This document shows positions 8,757-18,093 of a stretch of 64,000 bases of DNA, piece after piece. Origin of the DNA: UBA4742 sp963734965. GTDB lineage: Bacteria; Actinomycetota; Acidimicrobiia; Acidimicrobiales; Acidimicrobilacustridaceae. Position numbers and translations under genes: made by a program. The notes under the pieces are model-generated. The model was not told the origin of the DNA. It saw only the letters and a list, made by a program, of their open reading frames with translations, and did not search any database. Each line of letters opens with the position of its first letter. Within the stretch, counting starts at the first letter, position 1. Location: the NCBI GenBank assembly GCA_963734965.1, contig CAVTJK010000004.1, positions 2,356,001 to 2,420,000 of the forward strand. Reading direction: 5' to 3'.

Positions 8757-8861
8757 GTTCGGCACCCTACGGCGGTCCAGGCGTCCGGCGCAGACGTCGA
8801 CGTCGACCTCGACGTCGGATTCTCGCTCGCGCCGACGCCGGGGGGTCGATACGTTGCATCC

Positions 8862-9680
8862 ATGAGCACCCCAGCCGAGAAGGTCGAGCGGTTCCGATCC
8901 CTGCAGGTCCCGGGCCAACCGCTCCTGTTGCCCAACCCGTGGGACCAAGGTTCGGCCCGATTGCTCGTCGCTTGTGGCTTCCAGGCCCTGGCCACGACCA
9001 GCGGCGGGTTCGCGGCCACGCTCGGGCGCCGCGACGGTTCGGTCACGCGCGACGAGGCCCTGGATCACGCGGCGCTCATCGTGGGTGCGGTCGACGTCCC
9101 GGTGTCGGCCGATCTCGAGAACGGGTTCGCCGCGTCCCCTGAGGAGGCCGCCGTCACCTACACCCGAGCGGTCGAGGTGGGCCTGGCCGGTGGGTCCATC
9201 GAGGACTACTCGGGCCCAGGCGACGACCCCATCTTCTCTCTCGAGCTGGCCACCGAGCGGGTGGCGGCGGCGGCTGAAGCGGCCCACAGCGCCGGGCCGT
9301 TCGTGTTGACGGCGCGGGCCGAGAACTACCTGCGCGGCCGACCCGACCTGGACGACACCATCGCTCGCCTGCAGGCCTACGAGGCCGCCGGGGCCGACGC
9401 GCTGTATGCCCCCGCTCTGTCCGACATCGACGACATCCGCCAGGTCGTCGAGTCGGTGTCGCTCCCGGTCAACGTGTTGGCCATGCCGACGGCGCCGTCG
9501 GTCGCCGAGCTGGCCGCCGTCGGCGTGGCGCGGATCTCGGTCGGCGCCGCTTTTGCCATGGTGGCCCTCGGCGCGGTCGTCGACGCCTCGCGAGAGCTGC
9601 TCGACGAGGGCACCTATGGCTTCTGGGACCAGGTCGGCGCGGCGCGAAGCGTCGTCGCCGAGGCGTTCACGACTTCGTAG
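8862..9680 (+). CDS. Isocitrate lyase / PEP mutase superfamily protein
   Basis: The 272-residue TIM-barrel protein is of the ICL/PEPM superfamily. LLLPNPWDQGSARLL starts the barrel, TTSGGFAATLGRRDG follows, and DLENGFAASPEEA and GGSIEDYSG supply metal and substrate ligands. FVLTARAENYLRG matches the T-A-R-E motif of the family. The variant active-site loop (no KKCGH of isocitrate lyase) fits an oxaloacetate-hydrolase or methylisocitrate-lyase-like subgroup of unknown specificity. It is divergent from RidA, with 105 nt between them that can hold both promoters, and its 3' end overlaps a convergent gene by 14 nt. Confidence 0.85.
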   Translation: MSTPAEKVERFRSLQVPGQPLLLPNPWDQGSARLLVACGFQALATTSGGFAATLGRRDGSVTRDEALDHAALIVGAVDVPVSADLENGFAASPEEAAVTYTRAVEVGLAGGSIEDYSGPGDDPIFSLELATERVAAAAEAAHSAGPFVLTARAENYLRGRPDLDDTIARLQAYEAAGADALYAPALSDIDDIRQVVESVSLPVNVLAMPTAPSVAELAAVGVARISVGAAFAMVALGAVVDASRELLDEGTYGFWDQVGAARSVVAEAFTTS

Positions 9681-10209
9681 CGCGCGTTCGCTTCGACGCG
9701 ACCTGGCGTCCCTGGCCCGATCCCGTGGCGGATCGCGTCGCTGATCTCCCCGCCGCACCGAGTCGCAGCGGCTCGAGCACGGTCACGTAGTCGGTGAGGC
9801 GCGTCGCGATCTCGATGCCCATCTCGGGGTCGCTCAGATCGGGGTCGGGCCAGACCTCCGACAGGCGCCGCCAGTCGTCGGCCCGCCCCAGGAAGGGTCC
9901 GGCCACGGCCTCGTCGCCCAGCACCCGTCGCCACTTGCGCTCACCGGCGACCAGTCGCGCCAGCACGGCGTCGTTGTCGGCCAGTTGGCGGTTCTCGGCG
10001 TGGAAGCCCAGCTCGAGGGCGAGGACCGAGGCTTCGGGAACGTCGCGCACGCCGAGGATCTGGGCCTCGTAGTGCTCCCGGGGCGGAGTGTCGGTGTCGA
10101 ACCAGATCTTGATCGCCCACCGCCGGGCGCGGCAACGCAGCTCGCCCAGATCGGGGGGAACCAGATCTCGCAGCGCGTCGGCCACCTCGTCGAAGAGCAT
10201 CAGCTCCAT
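9667..10209 (-). CDS. Hypothetical protein
   Basis: I do not recognise a characterised family. The ~180-residue soluble protein has a well-behaved mixed composition: MELMLFDEVADALRD, then a stretch WAIKIWFDTDTPPREHYEAQIL, then alpha-helical HAENRQLADNDAVLARLVAGERKWRRVLGDEAV. The last ~25 residues are basic and Ser/Thr/Arg-rich and probably disordered. The start at 10209 is preferred over an upstream ATG at 10260, which would run closer to the divergent neighbour. No transmembrane segment or signal peptide is seen. Confidence 0.6.
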   Translation of the reverse strand: MELMLFDEVADALRDLVPPDLGELRCRARRWAIKIWFDTDTPPREHYEAQILGVRDVPEASVLALELGFHAENRQLADNDAVLARLVAGERKWRRVLGDEAVAGPFLGRADDWRRLSEVWPDPDLSDPEMGIEIATRLTDYVTVLEPLRLGAAGRSATRSATGSGQGRQVASKRTRATKS

Positions 10210-10271
10210 GTGTGAGAGCATGCACGGGTTCATCGGGGATCGCACCATCGACACCCGCACTGAGGCCGCCG

Positions 10272-11091
10272 ATGTCGGACCACGACACCGTGAGCAGGGA
10301 GTCCGCCGAGCTCGTCCTCGACCAGCTGGGCCTGTCGGCGCCGCCGGCGCCCGATCTCGACGGTCTCACCGTGGTCTATCGAGCGTGGTGTCGATCGGTC
10401 CCGTTCGACAACCTCCGCAAGCTCATCTCCCTCCGCGAAGCGAAGGGCGACGCGCTCCCCGGACTCGATGCCGAGGACTTCCTCCGGTGCTGGAGGCGCC
10501 ACGGCACGGGGGGCACCTGTTGGCCGTCGAGCAACGCGCTGACGGCGCTGCTGGTCCGTTGTGGGTTCGACGCTCGGCTGGTGGCGGCGTCGATGTTCGA
10601 CACCGGCGATCCGTCGCACGGGACGACCATCGTGTCGATCGACGGGGCCGAGTGGTTGGTCGACACGTCGATGCTGACCGACGAGCCGCTGCCATTGCGC
10701 GATCAGCCGACGGCGATCGCCGACCCGGTGCACGCCACCACGGCTGAGCCGGTGGCCGAGGGCTGGCTCTTCCAGTTCGGCCGCGCTGACGAGGACTCGA
10801 CCATGCCGTGTCGCACGCTATCGACCGATGCGATCAGCCACGACTTCTGCGTCGAGCGCTACGAGATCTCGCGGACCTGGAGCCCGTTCAACGAGAGCGT
10901 GTATGTCCGTCACAACGACGATCTGGGCGTGATCGCCTACGCGGTGGAAGAGCGGCATCGCCACACCGCCGACGGCTATGAACGGTCGGAACTGGCCGGC
11001 GCCGCGCTCGACAAGGGCGCTCGTCGACGAGATCGGGTACTCCGACGAGATCGTCGCGCGCCTCAACCGCGCCGTGCCGGGCCCGGGTTGA
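10272..11091 (+). CDS. Arylamine N-acetyltransferase-like protein (3' frameshift)
   Basis: The protein shows the Cys-His-Asp triad of the NAT family: Cys83 in GTGGTCWPSSNAL, His116 in DPSHGTTIV and Asp131 in EWLVDTSML. NATs transfer acetyl or other acyl groups from CoA to arylamines, using a transglutaminase-like fold. The first half (VPFDNLRKLISLR) also matches the family N-terminal domain. Near 11013 a run of three Gs shifts the frame. In the neighbouring frame the protein ends naturally as ALVDEIGYSDEIVARLNRAV with a stop at 11091. The 3' end overlaps the convergent soxR gene. Confidence 0.78.
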
Positions 11092-11557
11092 CCGAGGGGC
11101 CGGCCAGGTCGGCCGGCGTGTCCCCGAGCAGGTAGCGCGGGCCCGTGCCCAGCGCCGCGGCGCCGTCGTCCTGGTTGTACAGCCGGCAGGTCGACAGCGA
11201 GAGGCAGCCGCAGCCGATGCACGAGCTGAGATCGTCACGCAGTCGCTCGAGCAGGGCGATCTGCTCGTCGATCCGCGGCCGCCACGAGCGCGAGAGGTGG
11301 GCCCAGTCCCGAATGGTGGGAGTGCGCTCGTCGGGCAGGGTCGCCAGCGCGTCGCGGATCTCGTCGAGGCTCAGACCGACGCGCTGCGCGATCCGAATGA
11401 ACGCGATGCGTCGCAGCTCCTGGCGATGGAATCGCCGCTGGTTCCCATCGCTGCGCGCTGAGGTGATCAGACCCTCACGCTCGTAGTACCGGAGGGCCGA
11501 GACGGCGACGCCCGTTCGCTCGGCCACGGCTCCGATGGACAGCCACTCGTCGGTCAT
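11063..11557 (-). CDS. soxR: SoxR, redox-sensing MerR-family activator
   Basis: The 164-residue MerR-family protein has an N-terminal winged helix (LSIGAVAERTGVAVSALRYYEREGL) and dimerisation helix. Its diagnostic [2Fe-2S] cluster motif is C-x2-C-x-C-x5-C (Cys113, 116, 118, 124 in CIGCGCLSLSTC). The following RLYN is also typical of SoxR. Oxidation of the cluster by redox-active compounds turns SoxR into an activator. Actinobacterial SoxRs control a few oxidoreductase or export genes rather than soxS. It lies divergent from the gene at 11623, whose promoter carries a SoxR-type site. Confidence 0.95.
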   Translation of the reverse strand: MTDEWLSIGAVAERTGVAVSALRYYEREGLITSARSDGNQRRFHRQELRRIAFIRIAQRVGLSLDEIRDALATLPDERTPTIRDWAHLSRSWRPRIDEQIALLERLRDDLSSCIGCGCLSLSTCRLYNQDDGAAALGTGPRYLLGDTPADLAGPSVNPGPARRG

Positions 11558-11584
11558 GCACCGAAGACTATCGAGGATGAGACC

Positions 11585-11615
11585 TTGACCTAAAGTAAGG
11601 TTCAGCATTTAGGCT
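11585..11615 (+). promoter_or_regulatory. SoxR-type promoter with 19-bp spacer
   Basis: A -35-like TTGACC (11585-11590) is separated by 19 bp from TAGGCT (11610-11615), the over-long spacer typical of MerR-family activated promoters. The spacer holds an imperfect dyad with ACCT and AGGT arms (TGACCTAAAGTAAGGTTCA). The ATG of the downstream gene lies seven bases after the -10, so the mRNA would be leaderless. Confidence 0.7.
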
Positions 11616-11622
11616 TCGAGGT

Positions 11623-12921
11623 ATGGATACGAACACCGTCGCCCCCGGCCTCGCGAGCCTCTTCGGCATCGCCCCCGACGAGGTCCACGACCACTACGAC
11701 CGGCTCGGTCTCGGGCGCTGGAGCGACCGTCAGCTGGTCGGCGGCGTCAGCCGGGTGCTGGCCCGGCCCAAGGCGGCGCCGGCTGACTCGTTCGTGCTGC
11801 ACGCGTCGCTCGAGCTGCTGGCCCGCACCGCGCTGCTCGAGCGGGTCGCGCCGGACCACCGCGACTCAGCCCGCCGGCGCCTCTTGTGGCTGGCCGCCAC
11901 CTTCGACGCGGCCGGCGAACCCGTGCCCGAACCATCGCTCGTCGACACCGACGCGGCGTCGGCCGAGTCCGTCGGATTGGCGGCGGCGCGGCTGGTCGCC
12001 GCCCTCGAGGCCGGAGATCTCGACGACGTCGATCGCTGGGCCGTCGTCCTGGCTGGCCTGGCCTCGCCCGTCGAGCTGCAGCGATTCCTGGCCGGCCCGG
12101 TCGTGACGTCGCTGGCCGCCGCGGCGCACGCCAGCATCCTGCTCTACCTCGCGCCGCGCGCCGCCGGTGCGGTCGATCTCGGCATCATCCGCGGACCGCT
12201 CCGCGAACTGGGTCGACAGCCCGACTGGAAGATCCGGTGGTTCGAGGATCCCGACGAGCCCCCGCTGCCCCTCGGGCTCACCGAGGCGCTGAGCGAGGTC
12301 CCACCCCTCGGCCTTCCGGGCAGCACGTTCATCTTCCCGATCATGAACCAGGCCGAAGAGTCGGGTCTCGCGGTGTCCCGGTTGTCCGGCGTGATCGCCG
12401 ATCGCGTCGATGCGCCCCAGGCCCGTCGCGAGCTTTCGCGAGTCGCGGCGTGGTCGATGCTGCAGGAGGGTCCTGAGCACGCGGCCTACGGTTGGAGCCA
12501 TTGCCTGACCATGCCCCAGGCCGTGATCAGCCTGGCTGGCCTGGGCAGTGATCCTCGCGTGGCCTTGGCCGTCGCCGCGACGCACGTGGTCGGGTTCCGT
12601 GCCGCGCTCGGTCACGAATCGCTCGACCCGGACCACCGACCGGAGGACCTCGGCGTCGCCGACGTGAGCGAGGGCATCGCTTCGGGACGCGAGGCCGCGG
12701 CCTCGGCGGTCTGGTTCACACCCGACGATCGTCTCGACGAGGTCGTCGGCGTGCTGGCCGCCAACGCGTCGCGTCACCACGACGCTCACCTCGTCAAGTA
12801 CACGCTGGCCTGCTTCGATGCCGCCGACGCCGATCCTGGCCATCGGCGGCTCTACCTGACGGCCGCCGCCTCGCTGGCCGGGTGCTGGGCGACCGAGCCC
12901 GGCGACGCCCTCTTCGGCTGA
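11623..12921 (+). CDS. Uncharacterised protein, probable SoxR target
   Basis: This 432-residue soluble, mainly alpha-helical protein is not one I can assign with confidence. Conserved-looking His-rich motifs are GWSHCLTMPQAVISL (around 290-305) and NASRHHDAHLVKYTLACFD (around 388-407). These recall the questin-oxidase-like (AflY) family at a distance, but that is tentative. There is no signal peptide, membrane helix or Rossmann motif. Its position, divergent from soxR behind a 19-bp-spacer promoter and with essentially no 5' leader, implies redox-responsive expression. Confidence 0.8.
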   Translation: MDTNTVAPGLASLFGIAPDEVHDHYDRLGLGRWSDRQLVGGVSRVLARPKAAPADSFVLHASLELLARTALLERVAPDHRDSARRRLLWLAATFDAAGEPVPEPSLVDTDAASAESVGLAAARLVAALEAGDLDDVDRWAVVLAGLASPVELQRFLAGPVVTSLAAAAHASILLYLAPRAAGAVDLGIIRGPLRELGRQPDWKIRWFEDPDEPPLPLGLTEALSEVPPLGLPGSTFIFPIMNQAEESGLAVSRLSGVIADRVDAPQARRELSRVAAWSMLQEGPEHAAYGWSHCLTMPQAVISLAGLGSDPRVALAVAATHVVGFRAALGHESLDPDHRPEDLGVADVSEGIASGREAAASAVWFTPDDRLDEVVGVLAANASRHHDAHLVKYTLACFDAADADPGHRRLYLTAAASLAGCWATEPGDALFG

Positions 12922-13042
12922 TCCCGCCCGACGAATCGGACGTCGGTTCGGCCGTCGACGGTCGATCACGCGCCCTCCGTGGCCGTTCCCGCGGCGCCAA
13001 CGGCACGTCGCTAGTCTCGGCGCCGGCAGGGAGGTGATCACC

Positions 13043-14639
13043 TTGGCTACAGGCGTGATCGATCCGGCGGTCAGTGCCCCGGTGGCGCTTGCTGGGCGGG
13101 TCGTAACCATGGATGGGCGTCACAGCGTCGTGGACGACGGGGTCGTCTACTGCCGCGACGGGGACATCATCGACATCCGCGCCAAGGGAGATCCACCTCC
13201 TGACGGGTTCGAGACGGTCACGGTGGTCGATACGGGCGCCACGCTGTATCCGGGTCTCATCGAGTTGCACAACCACCTCGCATATGACGCGTTGCCTCTG
13301 TGGCGCGTGCCGCAGAAGTACGCGAACCGCGCCCAGTGGGGCAATCCGAACCCGCCCTATCGCGAGCTGATCACCGGACCGATGCAACTGGTCGGTCAGC
13401 ACGATGACGCCACCGCGGCCGTGGCCCGCTTTGCCGAGGTCAAGTGCCTGCTCGGCGGGACCACGACCAGCCAGGGCATCCGCCTGTTCTCGAGCGCCAA
13501 GATCGTCAGGTTCTTCCATGGCCTGGTGCGCAACGTCGAGCAGACCGGCGACCCCGACCTGCCCAACGCCGCCGCCCGCATCCCCGATGTGATCGCCAGC
13601 CAGGCGTCGAAGTTCCTGCGCTCGATCTCGGGGAAGCAGAAGAAGATCCTGCACCTGGCCGAGGGGGTCGACGACAGCGCCCGCAGCCACTTCCTCTCGT
13701 TGAAGCTCAAGAAGCAGTGGGCCATCACGGACAACCTCATCGGTGTGCACTGCACCGGCCTGCACGCTGAGGACTTCGCCGTGTTCGCCGACCACGGCGG
13801 CTCGATGGTGTGGTCGCCGTTCTCGAACCTGCTGCTCTACGGGGCCACGGCCGATGTGGCCGCGGCCCGGCGGCGCAAGCGTCCCCATCGCCCTCGGGTC
13901 CGACTGGTCGCCGTCGGGGAGCAAGAACCTCCTGGGCGAGCTCAAGGTGGCGCGGTTGGCCGCCCCGGCCGGCGTCGACGACCGAGACCTCGTCGACATG
14001 GCCACGTGCACGCCGGCCCAGATGCTCGGATGGCAGGCGGCCCTGGGCTCGCTGGCGACGGGCTTTCGGGCCGATCTCATCGCCGTCGCCGGCACGACCG
14101 CCGATCCATACACCCAACTCGTCGACGCCCTCGAGACCGATGTCGTGCTGGTGATGATCAACGGCATCCCGCGTTCGGGCACTCCTGCTCTCATGCAGGC
14201 GCTCGGATGCGACGGCGAGCGGATCCATCTCAGCCATCAGCAGCGATCGCTCAACTTGGCCCAGGCCACCGTCGACCCCGACGTGGCGGCCATCTCGGTG
14301 GCCGATGCCTCGGCCATCCTGACCGCTCTGTTCCAGCAGCTCCCGGTGCCGCAGGGAGCGCGGCGCCGGGTGCGGGGCCGGCGCCGGGCGCGCCTGGTGA
14401 TCGAAGGCCTGGTCGACACCAAGACGGCCAACGGTCCGCGACTGCGGTTCGAAGGTCATCGCACCGGTGCGGCCCCCCTGCGGGCGGCAGCCACCCACGT
14501 TCCGGCCGTCGAAGCGCTCCCCGTGACCCTCGACGGGCTGTGCGCGGCGACCGACCCGGCCTTCATCGACTCGATCCGAACCGAGGCCAACGTGCCTCAG
14601 CCGATCCGCGACGGATTGGTTGCGGCCTTCACCGCCTGA
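13043..14639 (+). CDS. Amidohydrolase family protein (one frameshift)
   Basis: Reading starts at the TTG at 13043, because the GTG at 13034 lies inside a very strong Shine-Dalgarno (AGGGAGGTGATC, 13028-13039). The protein has the amidohydrolase layout: an N-terminal beta sandwich, then YPGLIELHNHLAYDALPLW with the HxH metal site, GVHCTGLHAEDF with further His ligands, and IALGSDWSPSG with the Asp ligand. It ends with the returning sandwich (FRADLIAVAG). The frame shifts near 13865-13885 between ADVAAA and GASVPIALGSDW. Total length is about 530 residues. Hydrolysis of a C-N or C-Cl bond is the family role, but the substrate is unknown. The downstream gene begins 10 nt later. Confidence 0.82.
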
Positions 14640-14648
14640 GAGGTCCGC

Positions 14649-15482
14649 ATGACCACCACCCATCCGTTCTGCCCCGGCTACGTGGGCCCGTACGCGGATC
14701 TGGTCGCCGCCTATCCGGGGACCGATGTCTTCCCGACCGACTCGTTCCGCACCGAGTGGGGTCCGATCTTCCACCGCGGTCGCCTCGACGGCACGGCCAA
14801 GGTGCTGGTCATCGGTCAGGACCCGGCGACGCACGAATCCATCGCCCGGCGCATCCTCGTCGGCGAGGCCGGCCAGCGCGCCCAGGGCTTCCTGGCCCGC
14901 CTCGGGATCACGCAGTCCTACGTGATGATCAACACGTTCCTCTACAGCGTGTACGGACAGGGGGGCGGGACCAAGCATCAGAAGGACCCGCTCATCGCCG
15001 ACTATCGCCATGCGTGGATCGACGCGATCGTGGCCAACAACTCGATCGAGGCGATCATCACGCTCGGGTCGCTGGCGGCGTCGGCCTACACGATGTGGAC
15101 CAAGACGCCCAACGGTCAGGCGTCGGACATCTACCACGCCGCCATCACCCATCCGACCTATCCCGAGTCGTCCTCGGCGTCGGGCCAGACGACCCTGGCC
15201 GAGGCCATGGCCAAGATGCTGGCCAACTGGAACGATGCCCTGCCGGGACTGCACACCGCGATCACCCATCCCGATCACGCCCAGGCCGTCAAGCTCTACG
15301 GCACGACGTTGACGCCCGATGACCTGGCCGTGATCCCCGAGGGCGATCTCCCGCCAGGGCTGCCCGACTGGATGCGCCAGCTCGAAGCGTGGGCCGCCCG
15401 CACGGGTCCCGACGCCGCCACCAAGCGGGTGACCATCACGGTCACCATCCCCACCAAGTACCGCCCGCCCGGCCCTGGCTGA
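14649..15482 (+). CDS. Uracil-DNA glycosylase-superfamily protein
   Basis: The 277-residue protein shows the UDG-superfamily core. VLVIGQDPATHE (around 56-67) sits where motif A (GxxPxxxE) lies, and LGITQSYVMINTFLYSVYG follows with an N-containing strand. AIITLGSLAASAYTMW and AAITHPTYPESSS come later, the latter resembling the H-P-S/T motif of the second active-site loop. The family excises uracil or other damaged bases from DNA. The C-terminal ~60 residues are an unassigned extension. Its close spacing behind the amidohydrolase suggests co-transcription, although the two activities have no obvious link. Confidence 0.75.
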   Translation: MTTTHPFCPGYVGPYADLVAAYPGTDVFPTDSFRTEWGPIFHRGRLDGTAKVLVIGQDPATHESIARRILVGEAGQRAQGFLARLGITQSYVMINTFLYSVYGQGGGTKHQKDPLIADYRHAWIDAIVANNSIEAIITLGSLAASAYTMWTKTPNGQASDIYHAAITHPTYPESSSASGQTTLAEAMAKMLANWNDALPGLHTAITHPDHAQAVKLYGTTLTPDDLAVIPEGDLPPGLPDWMRQLEAWAARTGPDAATKRVTITVTIPTKYRPPGPG

Positions 15483-15506
15483 TTCGCTCGTGGCAGGCTG
15501 GCGCCC

Positions 15507-16463
15507 ATGGGGGCACGGGTGGCCAACGAGCACGAGGTCACGACCTGGCACGAGGACGGCTGGGTCCTCGTCGAGGGACTCATCGGGACCGACGAGATCG
15601 ATGAGGCCGTCGGCGATCTCGGGGCGCTGTTCCCGACGCCGAAGGACTACTTCGCCGACCCCGATGGTGTGACCGAGCGGTGGCTGGGTCGTCCCCGCCC
15701 GGCCGACGAATGGTTCGTCTGGCCGCCCGACGGTCCGGGCTTTCGCCCTGAGCAGCACCGCTGGCGCGCCGAGTTCCCCTTCGCCGGGTCGGGTGCCCTC
15801 AACCGCTTGTGCGTGCATCCGTCGATCGTCGACTTCGCGCGGCGCGCCCTGCAGGAAGCCGATCTGCGCTTGTACCAGGCCGGGATCTCGGCCAAGTACG
15901 CGGGGATCACCAACTACGAGCAACCGATGCACACCGATCGCAACCATTCGTGGTTGCCGCCGCGAGCCGAGCCGCCCTGGTGGCACCTCGAGACGTTCCT
16001 CTACCTCTCCGACGTCGACGAGACGAACGCGCCGACCCATCTGGTGTCGGTCCGCGACTCGATCGGCTTCGAACCGACGCTTCCGCTGGTCATGCCGCAG
16101 TCCGATCCTGAGCTCTATGCCCTCGAGCGAGCGGCGACAGGGGTGCGGGGCTCGCTGTTGGCCTACCGACCGGACGTGTTCCACCGAGGGGTCGACCTGG
16201 TCGGGTCCGAGGCGGCGCGCTTCTTGCTGAACGTGAGCTTCAAGGTCGCCGGCCAGGACTGGATCGGCTACGACTCGGCCCAGTCTCGGGCCACCTCTCC
16301 AGACTGGGATCGCCTGGTCGAGGCGTCGACGCCCGACCAGCTCGCGCTGTTCGGCTTCCCTCGACCCGGACACCCGGTGTGGAACGAGGCGCTGATCGAG
16401 GCCACCGCCGTCCGCTATCCGAACCTCGACCTCACGCCCTGGCGGGACGCGCTCGGGCGCTGA
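15507..16463 (+). CDS. Phytanoyl-CoA dioxygenase family Fe(II)/2-oxoglutarate oxygenase
   Basis: The 318-residue protein has the double-stranded beta-helix Fe/2OG oxygenase signature: His142 and Asp144 in QPMHTDRNHS, the distal His226 in RPDVFHRGVD, and an Arg ten residues further on for 2-oxoglutarate. HLETFLYLSDVDETNAPTHL is the typical mid-domain strand pair of PhyH proteins. Hydroxylation of a small molecule is expected, but the substrate cannot be inferred. It lies in the same direction as the preceding UDG-like gene, 24 nt downstream. Confidence 0.87.
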   Translation: MGARVANEHEVTTWHEDGWVLVEGLIGTDEIDEAVGDLGALFPTPKDYFADPDGVTERWLGRPRPADEWFVWPPDGPGFRPEQHRWRAEFPFAGSGALNRLCVHPSIVDFARRALQEADLRLYQAGISAKYAGITNYEQPMHTDRNHSWLPPRAEPPWWHLETFLYLSDVDETNAPTHLVSVRDSIGFEPTLPLVMPQSDPELYALERAATGVRGSLLAYRPDVFHRGVDLVGSEAARFLLNVSFKVAGQDWIGYDSAQSRATSPDWDRLVEASTPDQLALFGFPRPGHPVWNEALIEATAVRYPNLDLTPWRDALGR

Positions 16464-16469
16464 CCGGAG

Positions 16470-17198
16470 TCAGGACGGGCCGGATCCTCCCGCCGGCGCG
16501 GCGCGTCGGTGTCGGGACCAGCGGCCGATGACGATCCCCGTCGGGATGAGCAGGAGCCAGAAGTAGTGGGCCGCCGAGGGCGACCACACGATCGCGATCG
16601 GGACCGACAGCAGGAACACGATCGGCGTATCGGCCATCCCGAGGGTGCGGGACACGAGGACCTGGCGGGTGACGGACCGGCCGAAGAGCCCATCGTGGAC
16701 GGCGACGAAGAACATGGCCATGGCCGAGAGCGAGGCCAAGGCCACGTTCACCGCGTACACGACGGTGGCGACCTGGCCGGCGTCGCCGTGATAGGTCCCG
16801 AGCGCCTCGGAGCTGAACGGGATGAGCACGATGAAGGCCAACATCGCCATGGTGGCGAGGATGAACCGAGGGCTGAGCCAGGCGAGGGTGGCCACGAAGC
16901 GGTGGTTGCTCCACCAGAACCACACGATCACGACGAAGGACAGCGCGAAGGCGAACAGCGGACCGATCTCGCGGTGCTCGAAGGTCGACCAGTCGGGCCA
17001 GCCGTCCCGCCCCGGGTCGAGGGTCGTGACCAGCAGCGTGCTGGCCACGGCGAAGATGGCGTCGACGAAGCCGATGGCCCGCCCGTATTCCACGCCGCCG
17101 CGCGCGAAGCGGCGCGACCCGCGCTGCTCGTACCCGATGTCTGGCGACGCCGGGTCCCAGTCGGGCGGCTTCTCGTCGCCCGCTTCGGTCTCGAACAT
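16470..17198 (-). CDS. TMEM175-family (DUF1211) membrane protein
   Basis: The 242-residue protein has six predicted transmembrane segments. The first contains a variant of the TMEM175 selectivity motif (usually R-x3-FSDGVFAIAxTLL), here RAIGFVDAIFAVASTLLVTTL. FALSFVVIVWFWWSNHRFVATL matches the second-to-third helix signature. Bacterial TMEM175 proteins are potassium-permeable channels. The replacement of FSDG by FVDA at the pore-forming region is unusual. It converges with the dioxygenase gene. Confidence 0.82.
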   Translation of the reverse strand: MFETEAGDEKPPDWDPASPDIGYEQRGSRRFARGGVEYGRAIGFVDAIFAVASTLLVTTLDPGRDGWPDWSTFEHREIGPLFAFALSFVVIVWFWWSNHRFVATLAWLSPRFILATMAMLAFIVLIPFSSEALGTYHGDAGQVATVVYAVNVALASLSAMAMFFVAVHDGLFGRSVTRQVLVSRTLGMADTPIVFLLSVPIAIVWSPSAAHYFWLLLIPTGIVIGRWSRHRRAAPAGGSGPS

Positions 17199-17232
17199 CC
17201 CGGTCCTCCTGATCGACGCGCCGGGGCTCGGG

Positions 17233-18093
17233 TCAGATGACAGCCGCGGCGGCGGCGCGCAGTGCCGCGATGTGATCGTCGACGGTCGCCAGGTCGGCCC
17301 GCATGGTGTTGAGGGTCAGGTGGGTGGCGCCGGCGTCTCGCCAGCCCTGCGTCCGTCGAACGAGCTCGTCGGCGTCGATGCGCCCGACCTCGAGCCGGCC
17401 CTCCATGCCGAGCGTCGTCAGGTCCCGATCGACCTCGGCGGCGCCCGCGCGCACGTGCTCGAGGGCCTCCTCGAGCTTGTCGCCCGGTTGCATCATGGGG
17501 AACCAACCGTCGGCGACGCGCCCCACCCGGCGAAAGACGGCCGGGCTGGATGCGCCCATCCAGACGGGAATCGGGCGCTGCACGGGCAACGGCGAGAGCC
17601 CGGCGCCCCGCACGGATTCGAACCGACCATCGAACGAGACGCTGCGTTCGGTCCACAGCTGACGCAGCAGCGCGATCTGCTCCTCCATGCGTCGACCTCG
17701 CGTGGTGAAGTCCTTGTCGAGGGCGTCGTACTCCACGCGGTTCCAGCCCACGCCGACACCGAGCCGGAAGCGCCCGCCGGTCAGCAGGTCGACCTCGGCC
17801 GCCTGCTTGGCCACCAGCGCGGTCTGGCGCTGCGGCAGGATCACGATGCCGGTCACGACCTCGAGCGCGGTGATGGCGGCCAGGAAGCCGAACAGCACGA
17901 AGGGCTCGTGGAACTGCGTGTCGACGTCGTAGGGTCCGACCCAGGGCGTGTGCACCGTCGGGTCGGCCCCGACGACGTGGTCGTAGGCGAGGATGTGGGT
18001 GAAACCCAGGTCGGCGACGGCCTCGGCGTAGGCGCGGACACCTCCAGGGTCCGGCCCGATCTCGGTCTGCGGGAACACGACCCCGATGCGCAT
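17233..18093 (-). CDS. LLM-class oxidoreductase, probably F420-dependent
   Basis: The 286-residue luciferase-like TIM-barrel protein has MRIGVVFPQTEIGPD, a long TLLAYDHV-type segment (FTHILAYDHVVGADP), GGRFRLGVGVGWNRVEYDAL and PIPVWMGASSPAVFRRVGRVADGWFPM. These are the conserved blocks of the actinobacterial F420-dependent LLM group (TIGR03619-like). It probably oxidises or reduces a small organic substrate using coenzyme F420. Cofactor choice is inferred from subgroup resemblance. The gene is 34 nt upstream of the TMEM175-type gene on the same strand. Confidence 0.88.
   Translation of the reverse strand: MRIGVVFPQTEIGPDPGGVRAYAEAVADLGFTHILAYDHVVGADPTVHTPWVGPYDVDTQFHEPFVLFGFLAAITALEVVTGIVILPQRQTALVAKQAAEVDLLTGGRFRLGVGVGWNRVEYDALDKDFTTRGRRMEEQIALLRQLWTERSVSFDGRFESVRGAGLSPLPVQRPIPVWMGASSPAVFRRVGRVADGWFPMMQPGDKLEEALEHVRAGAAEVDRDLTTLGMEGRLEVGRIDADELVRRTQGWRDAGATHLTLNTMRADLATVDDHIAALRAAAAAVI

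Noticed and set aside
13737..16373. Very long open frame on the minus strand opposite the amidohydrolase, UDG-like and dioxygenase genes
   Set aside because: It is the antisense of well-supported plus-strand genes, is Arg/Gly/His-rich with no domain, and arises from high GC at third positions.
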